This document shows, piece after piece, positions 59,005 through 64,000 of a stretch of 64,000 nt of DNA. The notes under the pieces are model-generated. The model saw nothing but the letters and a program-made list of their open reading frames with translations. It made no database searches and had not been told where the DNA came from. The DNA is from Oscillospiraceae bacterium (GTDB lineage Bacteria > Bacillota > Clostridia > Oscillospirales > Ruminococcaceae). A program made the translations under genes and the position numbers. Numbering within the stretch: the stretch's first letter is position 1; the number at the start of each line of letters is the position of its first letter. Location of the stretch: the NCBI GenBank assembly GCA_017847885.1, contig JAGAUA010000038.1, positions 1 through 64,000 of the forward strand, in the 5' to 3' direction.

Positions 59005-61314
59005 ATGATGGATACAACGCTTATTTTACAGCAGCTTGACCTGCTTTTGAAAGCCTGCAAGCTTGACGAAGCGGAAGATTTTCTCCGCAGGAATATTGAA
59101 AATGCCCATGATATGCAGGATACCGACTGCGAAAAAACGCTTCTCAACGAGCAGATAGGCTTTTTCCGCGACTGCGGACGCTTTGACGAGGCTCTTGCCG
59201 CCGCAGAAAGGGTGCGCCGACTTTTTGAGGAGCATGGCGAAACTGCGGATATTTCCTATGCGACCACGCTTCTGAACTGCGCAAACGCTTACCGTGCCGC
59301 CGGAAAGCACCAAGCCGCGTTTGAAGCTTACGATACGGTAAGCAGGCTGTATTCGGAGCTTCTGCCCGAAAATCACAGCCTTGTTTCAAGCCTTTACAAT
59401 AACCTTGCCCTGCTTTATCAGGAAACGGGCGAATGGGAAAAAGCCTGCGGATACCTGAACGACGCGCTTAAAATTGTACGAAGCAGCGGAGATGAGATAA
59501 AAACGGCGATTTCCTGCACAAATCTTGCGGTGTCGCTGATAAAGCTGTGCCGCGGTGACGAAGCCGAGCCGCTCCTGCGTGAAGCGGACGAAATTCTGGG
59601 CGGACACTCACCCTCGGATTTCCATTACAGCGCGGTGCTTGCAGGCTTGGGAGACCTATGCTTCCTGCGCAAGGAATATGCTTCCGCAGCCGAATACTAC
59701 GAACGCGCGCTTTCGGAGATTGCTCTGCACATGGGACGCAACAACTTCTATGAGACGGTTACGGAAAATCTTATGCGCTCATATGAAGCAGCAGGAACAA
59801 GCCGTCCCGAATTAAGCGGCATAGAGCTTTCACGGAAATATTTTGAAGCCTTCGGAGCGCCCGTTCTGAAGCGCTGTTTTCCCGAAATATTTAAATGCGC
59901 CGCTGTGGGTATCATGGGTGAAGGCTCGGAGTGTCTCGGCTTTGACGATGCTTTGTCCCGTGACCATGATTTCGGCTGCCGCTTTTCGGTATGGCTTCCC
60001 GACAGCATTTCCGATGAAACGGTAAAAACGGTAAATGATGCGTATAACGCTCTGCCGAGGGAATTTTACGGCGTTGAAAGAGTTGATACCGCAGAAGCGC
60101 ACGGGCGCAGCGGTGCGGTAAAGATAGGTGAATATTTTGAGCGGCTGATAGATATGCCCCATATTCCCCAAACGGAAACGGAATGGCTCTCGGCTGACGA
60201 AGCTATGCTCGCGGCGGCTTCAAGCGGCGAGATTTTTATGGACAATAACGGCGAATTTACGGGGCATATCAACGCCCTTCGCCGCGGATATCCCGATGCG
60301 GTGCGGCTAAGGCGTCTTGCGCAGGCTCTTTCGCTAATGGCGCAGAGCGGTCAGTATAATTACCCCAGAATTAGGAAGCGCGGCGATATCGGTACGGCGC
60401 AGCTTTACCTTGCCAAATTCTGCATAAATGCCGCAGCTGCGGCGCACCTTTGCAGGAACACCTATGCGCCATACGAAAAATGGCTGCTGAAAAGCACCAA
60501 ACGGCTTGAGGGATTTTCGGAGTATGCCGATTTGCTGTATGCTCTTCTTACCATGCCGCCCGAAAATGACGGCAGCGAACTCATAAGCAAAGTATGCGAT
60601 AAAATTGCGTTGGAGGCGTCTATGAACGGTAACTATGAATACAAGCCAGATATGTACCTTGACGAGGCGGCGCAAAGCCTTGCACAAAAGGCGGAAGATA
60701 CCGAGCGCCATAAGCGGCTTGTAAAGCGCATAACCGAACTTGAATGGAGCAGCTTTGACAAGGTGCAAAACATTGGCGGAAGAGCCTCCTGTCAGGACGA
60801 TTTCGAGACGTTTTCGATAATGAGGGGCAGCCAATATTCGGTATGGACGGACGCTCTGCTTGAAAGGTGGATAGAAGCCTTTGAGGAGGCGGTATGCGAG
60901 GGAAGAAATCTTATTACGGAGAAATATGCCCGAATGATGGAAACCACCGACCCCGAGGAATTCGAAAAGCTAAAGGACAAGCTTCCCCCTCTTGCCGATG
61001 ATTTTATCGCCATAAGAGAAGCTGTGGTGGGTATCCAGCTTCAATGGATGCAGGAGCTTTCCGAAAGATACCCTGCTGTGGCGGCAAAGGCGAGAAGCCT
61101 TTCCACAGGCAGCGATACTGTTTACAACACCTCCTATGAGACCTATTTGAGGGGCGAGCTTTCGACCTATCCCCCCGACCTGCTTTACGGCTACGGAAGA
61201 TGGGTAGTGGAGCTTCACCGCAATGGTAAAAATCTTGCCGAAATGATAATGGAAAACACTGTTCATGCTTACGGATACCAAAGCTTTGAGGATGTTCCCG
61301 ATACGACATATTGA
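59005..61314 (+). CDS. TPR - DUF4037 nucleotidyltransferase - DUF4125 fusion protein
   Basis: 769 residues in three parts. Residues 1-285 are helical repeats of TPR type (SLYNNLALLYQETGEWEKAC, LAGLGDLCFLRKEYASAAEY). Around 305-330 a polymerase-beta-type nucleotidyltransferase signature appears, GSECLGFDDALSRDHDFG, with the G-S and D-x-D pattern typical of DUF4037. About 570-769 is DUF4125: ELEWSSFDKVQNIGGRASCQ, then DDFETFSIMRGSQYSVWTDA. Such proteins are unstudied; nucleotide transfer to RNA, protein or an antibiotic is possible. AAGGA precedes the ATG, and a perfect palindrome stands upstream. Confidence 0.8.
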   Translation: MMDTTLILQQLDLLLKACKLDEAEDFLRRNIENAHDMQDTDCEKTLLNEQIGFFRDCGRFDEALAAAERVRRLFEEHGETADISYATTLLNCANAYRAAGKHQAAFEAYDTVSRLYSELLPENHSLVSSLYNNLALLYQETGEWEKACGYLNDALKIVRSSGDEIKTAISCTNLAVSLIKLCRGDEAEPLLREADEILGGHSPSDFHYSAVLAGLGDLCFLRKEYASAAEYYERALSEIALHMGRNNFYETVTENLMRSYEAAGTSRPELSGIELSRKYFEAFGAPVLKRCFPEIFKCAAVGIMGEGSECLGFDDALSRDHDFGCRFSVWLPDSISDETVKTVNDAYNALPREFYGVERVDTAEAHGRSGAVKIGEYFERLIDMPHIPQTETEWLSADEAMLAAASSGEIFMDNNGEFTGHINALRRGYPDAVRLRRLAQALSLMAQSGQYNYPRIRKRGDIGTAQLYLAKFCINAAAAAHLCRNTYAPYEKWLLKSTKRLEGFSEYADLLYALLTMPPENDGSELISKVCDKIALEASMNGNYEYKPDMYLDEAAQSLAQKAEDTERHKRLVKRITELEWSSFDKVQNIGGRASCQDDFETFSIMRGSQYSVWTDALLERWIEAFEEAVCEGRNLITEKYARMMETTDPEEFEKLKDKLPPLADDFIAIREAVVGIQLQWMQELSERYPAVAAKARSLSTGSDTVYNTSYETYLRGELSTYPPDLLYGYGRWVVELHRNGKNLAEMIMENTVHAYGYQSFEDVPDTTY

Positions 61315-61327
61315 CGCATAAGCAAAA

Positions 61328-61359
61328 GCCCCTCTTTGGCGTGATTACCAAAGAGGGGC
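61328..61359. terminator. Bidirectional terminator between the TPR fusion and the FecR gene
   Basis: GCCCCTCTTTGG-cgtgatta-CCAAAGAGGGGC: a perfect 12-bp stem between convergent genes. Confidence 0.85.
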
Positions 61360-61396
61360 GTTGATTTGTGCAAGCCTAAGCAGTTTCTGTGGCAGT

Positions 61397-63010
61397 TTAT
61401 GAGGTTGCTGTCGGAACTGCAGACGGTGTGGGAGTTTCTGTCGGAACTGCAGACGGTGTGGGAATTTCTGTCGGAACTGCAGACGGTGTGGGAATTTCTG
61501 TCGGAACTGCAGACGGTGTGGGAATTTCTGTAGGAACTGCAGACGGTGTGGGAATTTCTGTCGGAACTGCAGACGGTGTAGGAATTTCTGTCGGAACGGC
61601 AGACGGTGTAGGAATTTCTGTCGGAACGGCAGACGGTGTGGGAATTTCTGTCGGAACGGCAGACGGTGTGGGAATTTCTGTCGGAACTGCAGACGGTGTG
61701 GGAATTTCTGTCGGAACAGGTGAAGGGTCTTCCGACGGAACAGGTGTTGGTGTGGGAATTTCTGTCGGGAAAGTAATTCCCGAAGGAGGTCCTGTCGGAA
61801 CAGAAGGTCCATGAGTTATTCTTGTAGTTGTAGTTGTTTCTGTTTCTGTCGGTACTGTTGTTACTGTAGTTGTTTTGGTAGTTGTTTCAGTCTCTGTCGG
61901 TACGGTTGTTACGGTAGTTTTTTTAGTAGTTTTCGGAGTAGTTACAGTAGTTGCCTTTGTAGTTGTTTCAGTCGGAACTGTTGTTACGGTTGTTGCTTTT
62001 GTGGTCGTTTCAGCTTCCGTCATCACAATCGTTACGGTAGTTGCTTCGGTAGTTGTTTCAGGTTCGGTTGTGACAGTTGTTTCGGCAGTTGTTTCCGGCT
62101 CTGTGGTAACCGTTGTAACTGTAGCTGCTGTTGTTTCAGAAGTTACTGAAGATTCGGACGCTCCGCCTCTAAGCTTGTTAAGGACATCATCTTCAAGAGG
62201 CATGAGTTTTTCATCATTGGAACGGAGAGCGTTGCCTCTTACCGAATCGGAAATTAACCCGTATCTTATCTCATGCAGGGGGTCTTGACCCTCATCAAGA
62301 TTGGAAATATTGCCGTTCATATCCTCCATGACAAATCTGGAGGTTCCGTCCACTTCCGCAGGATTTCCGCTGCTTGCATCGGGCTCGGTGCAGACAGTAA
62401 CGCCATTGTCGGGGGGGACAAGCACCGTGTTACCCGTGCGTTTGCCATTTTTGTCGATAAGCTCAACTTCGACATTGCCTTGGAAGGTGTTATCTCTGAT
62501 TATAAATGTACCATTTGAATCTTCCTCAACGGAAACCATGAAGCTTGTTCCTCTGACTGCCATTGTTGACTTTGGCGTTGAGACCTCATAGGAAGAATTC
62601 GCCGAGAGAGGGTTGGTTATCTCATTTAAAATAGTACCCGTTTTAAGGTCGATAGATGTTCTGCTGTCGGTGGAATTGCCCGTTGCTGTAAGTGCAAGGA
62701 CAGTTCCGCTGTCAAGAAGGATATATTTATCGCTGTCCAATGAGATGCGGAGTGTGCTGTCCTCGCCTACTGTCAGCGTATCTCCGCTTTCAAGGTTCAT
62801 TCCGACATAAGCGTCAAGGTCTCCCGAATCGGCTCTTGAAACAACAGCATTTCCTGTAAGCTCAAAAACCTTCAGCACTCGATATGTTTCCTCTCTTGTC
62901 ACTGCAATGCCTACCGCCGCAGCTGTTCCGCCTGCTACAACAACAGCAGCGCATATTACCAAAACTTTGACCTTTAATGTCATGGCTGCAAAAAATGCTT
63001 TAATGCTCAT
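61397..63010 (-). CDS. FecR-domain surface protein with Thr-rich and PTEIPTPSAV-repeat tail
   Basis: 537 residues. A membrane anchor (KVKVLVICAAVVVAGGTAAA) is followed by a FecR domain of about 150 residues (DTLTVGEDSTLRISLDSDKY, TPKSTMAVRGTSFMVSVEED). From about residue 290 the chain is Thr/Pro/Val-rich (TTVTTVPTETETTTKTTTV), and the last 110 residues are ten tandem copies of PTEIPTPSAV coded by 30-bp repeats. There is no LPXTG or other sorting motif, and no sigma factor is adjacent. A wall-spanning or adhesion-related role is inferred. ATG 63010 behind CGGAGG. It is under a cyclic-di-GMP-I riboswitch. Confidence 0.85.
   Translation of the reverse strand: MSIKAFFAAMTLKVKVLVICAAVVVAGGTAAAVGIAVTREETYRVLKVFELTGNAVVSRADSGDLDAYVGMNLESGDTLTVGEDSTLRISLDSDKYILLDSGTVLALTATGNSTDSRTSIDLKTGTILNEITNPLSANSSYEVSTPKSTMAVRGTSFMVSVEEDSNGTFIIRDNTFQGNVEVELIDKNGKRTGNTVLVPPDNGVTVCTEPDASSGNPAEVDGTSRFVMEDMNGNISNLDEGQDPLHEIRYGLISDSVRGNALRSNDEKLMPLEDDVLNKLRGGASESSVTSETTAATVTTVTTEPETTAETTVTTEPETTTEATTVTIVMTEAETTTKATTVTTVPTETTTKATTVTTPKTTKKTTVTTVPTETETTTKTTTVTTVPTETETTTTTRITHGPSVPTGPPSGITFPTEIPTPTPVPSEDPSPVPTEIPTPSAVPTEIPTPSAVPTEIPTPSAVPTEIPTPSAVPTEIPTPSAVPTEIPTPSAVPTEIPTPSAVPTEIPTPSAVPTEIPTPSAVPTETPTPSAVPTATS
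61411..61710. repeat. Ten 30-bp tandem repeats in the FecR gene
   Basis: Ten head-to-tail units (consensus TCGGAACTGCAGACGGTGTG then GGAATTTCTG) lie inside the minus-strand CDS. Units differ at a few positions (CTGC/CGGC, GTGTG/GTGTA, GGAGTT once). There are no spacers, so this is not CRISPR. The unit length is a multiple of three, so copy number changes keep the frame. Confidence 0.95.
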
Positions 63011-63079
63011 AAAATTCGCCTCCGTATAAATGAAAAGGGAGCATACGACCAAACCGCACCCTCGGGTGATACCCTTACA

Positions 63080-63165
63080 AATGCAGCCCGACCACCATAC
63101 TCCCGAAAATCGTTTTGCTTAGGCTCGTGCTTTGCGCCATCGGCTTTCACCGACTTTGCCTTTTA
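63080..63165 (-). promoter_or_regulatory. Cyclic-di-GMP-I (GEMM) riboswitch
   Basis: Minus strand AAAGGCAAAG, then a GAAA-capped stem (TCGGT-GAAA-GCCGA), then GGCGCAAAGC, CACGAGCCTAAG, a small AAAACGATTTT stem and GGTGGTCGGGCTGC. These are the landmarks of the GEMM-I aptamer in order, including the tetraloop and its receptor. Downstream, GGGTATCACCC and CACCCGAGGGTG form competing stems before the CGGAGG site of the FecR gene. Whether it is an on or off switch cannot be told. Confidence 0.85.
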
Positions 63166-63177
63166 TTTGTTGGCAAT

Positions 63178-63206
63178 ATTATACCATAGCCTGCAATTTG
63201 TTTCAA
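63178..63206 (-). promoter_or_regulatory. Promoter of the riboswitch-FecR transcript
   Basis: Minus strand TTGAAA (63201-63206), 17 bases, TATAAT (63178-63183), about 13 bases before the aptamer. Confidence 0.78.
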
Positions 63207-63311
63207 TACATTTTATACATATTCGTAACAAATGTCAAAAAAAATTTAATTTTACAGCTTCTAAAAGTAATAATCCACAACGTTTAATTACTATATTATC
63301 ATAGTAAATCG

Positions 63312-64000
63312 TCATAAGATACCCATTTTTGAAAGGAATTCGGCAGAACTCCGCTGTTTTTCTATTAAAGATGTTTCTATCAGCACAGATCTTGCTGCGG
63401 ACAAACGCTCGTCAAAGCTTTTCTTAAAGTGCTTCCAGTCGATTTTTCCGTCGCCGACTGCAAGGTGAAGGTCGTTTTTCAGGTCGTTATCGTTAATGTG
63501 CATATGCTTAACATACGGCGCAAGGGCTTCTACCCAGCCGTCAATATCCGTGCCGAAAATTACCGCATGGGCATAATCGAGGCAAACCCCGAAATTTTTC
63601 ATATCCGAAAGACGGCTTGCAAGCTCCCGAAGCAAATGGGGCGAGCTGTCAAACATATTCTCAATGTAAATTTCCAAATCAGGGTATTCGCAGGCAATGC
63701 TCCGCCAGAATTTTTCGTTGCGCTCAAGCCAGTGATTTACATAGAAATCCGCGGTCAGGCTTGGGTTATGGTTTGTGTGGAACACCACTCCGCGGACTCC
63801 GATTTTACGCGCGGTATCAAGGCTCATTCTCACGCGCTGCTCGGATATCTCGCGTATCTTTCTGTCGTCGCTGAAAATCAGCACATCGAAAAAAGCGCCG
63901 TGCATGGTGCAGTATTCGGGCAGCTCATGTCCCTTATACCGTGCAATAATTTCATCGGTAAGGCGTTTGTCGTCCATAACGTCGGGCAGAAAAAAATCGT
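63312..64000 (-). CDS. Sugar phosphate isomerase/epimerase-like TIM-barrel protein (5' part outside window)
   Basis: The frame is open from its stop at 63312 to the window edge and upstream codons read DFFLPDV before the first internal ATG at 63977, so the true start probably lies beyond 64000. About 229 residues are visible: FHTNHNPSLTADFY, LEIYIENMFDSSPHLLRELA, FGVCLDYAHAVIFG and HMHINDNDLKNDLHLAVGDG are the strands with metal-binding Glu, Asp, His and His of the xylose-isomerase-like/AP endonuclease 2 family. The substrate is unknown. No terminator is seen in the A/T-rich 130 bases that follow. Confidence 0.85.
   Translation of the reverse strand, partial: DFFLPDVMDDKRLTDEIIARYKGHELPEYCTMHGAFFDVLIFSDDRKIREISEQRVRMSLDTARKIGVRGVVFHTNHNPSLTADFYVNHWLERNEKFWRSIACEYPDLEIYIENMFDSSPHLLRELASRLSDMKNFGVCLDYAHAVIFGTDIDGWVEALAPYVKHMHINDNDLKNDLHLAVGDGKIDWKHFKKSFDERLSAARSVLIETSLIEKQRSSAEFLSKMGIL

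Noticed and set aside
61411-61710. CRISPR-like array of 30-bp repeats
   Set aside because: The units are contiguous without spacers, keep a reading frame and encode PTEIPTPSAV; no cas genes are near.
61389-61814. Plus-strand frame of VGTADGVGIS repeats
   Set aside because: Reverse-strand reading of the FecR repeat region; no ribosome site and the minus-strand frame is the one joined to a real domain.

Overview
The window looks like chromosomal DNA of a low-to-mid GC, anaerobic, spore-forming-lineage Firmicute of the class Clostridia, most like Ruminococcus and its relatives (Oscillospiraceae). The reasons are the yqfC-yqfD-phoH-ybeY-dgkA-era-yqzL-recO-mutS2 gene order, the sporulation genes yqfC, yqfD and ylbJ, an oxygen-sensitive class III ribonucleotide reductase with its activase, typical TTGACA-17-TATAAT promoters and GGAGG ribosome sites, and a Thr/Pro-rich wall-type linker protein. 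The genus is inferred from style only.

Layout. 1-540: tail of a cation-diffusion-facilitator gene, broken by a hairpin-rich insertion and a one-base frameshift. 0.6-3.9 kb: two TetR regulators, each next to a probable target (a small membrane protein; an MFS exporter), with a different palindromic operator for each pair. 3.9-8.8 kb: a MITE-like element, then a five-gene operon (circularly permuted ATP-grasp, alpha-E protein, transglutaminase-like protein, an intact M14 AstE/AspA-type hydrolase and a paralog that has lost its zinc ligands). 9-13.6 kb: pcrA, rplJ-rplL with an L10 leader and attenuator, and a rhomboid-like membrane protein. 13.7-19.3 kb: DUF1858 protein, an in-frame TrmK-NIF3 fusion with an internal ribosome site, an RlmA-type methyltransferase, a membrane protein and RqcH. 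19.3-22.2 kb: csoR-copA-copZ copper operon. 22.2-25.6 kb: GH25 lysozyme, tRNA-Leu(CAA), and a 1.77-kb remnant of an integrative element bounded by 28-bp direct repeats, inserted in the yebC terminator. 25.6-39.7 kb: yebC, MBL hydrolase, mini-RNase III, obg, SGNH hydrolase, orphan OppA-like lipoprotein, nrdD-nrdG, GH2 glycosidase, split ThrE exporter and an SDR. 39.7-46 kb: a 245-bp MITE-like element, radical SAM protein, isochorismatase, GNAT, SulP transporter, GT2 and ApgM. 46-57.4 kb: rplU-rpmA, an EAL-HDOD protein and the long minus-strand housekeeping operon. 57.5-64 kb: ylbJ, a four-Cys mini-protein, a TPR-nucleotidyltransferase-DUF4125 fusion, a FecR-domain protein with ten 30-bp repeats behind a cyclic-di-GMP-I riboswitch, and a sugar isomerase-like gene cut by the window edge.

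The best candidates for a little-described system are the ATP-grasp/alpha-E/transglutaminase/M14 operon with its paired live and dead M14 proteins, the three-part TPR-nucleotidyltransferase-DUF4125 protein behind a perfect 22-bp palindrome, and the riboswitch-controlled repeat protein. The att-bounded integrase remnant and the hairpin-rich MITEs are the clearest signs of mobile DNA. All functions are inferred from sequence reading; no database search was run.
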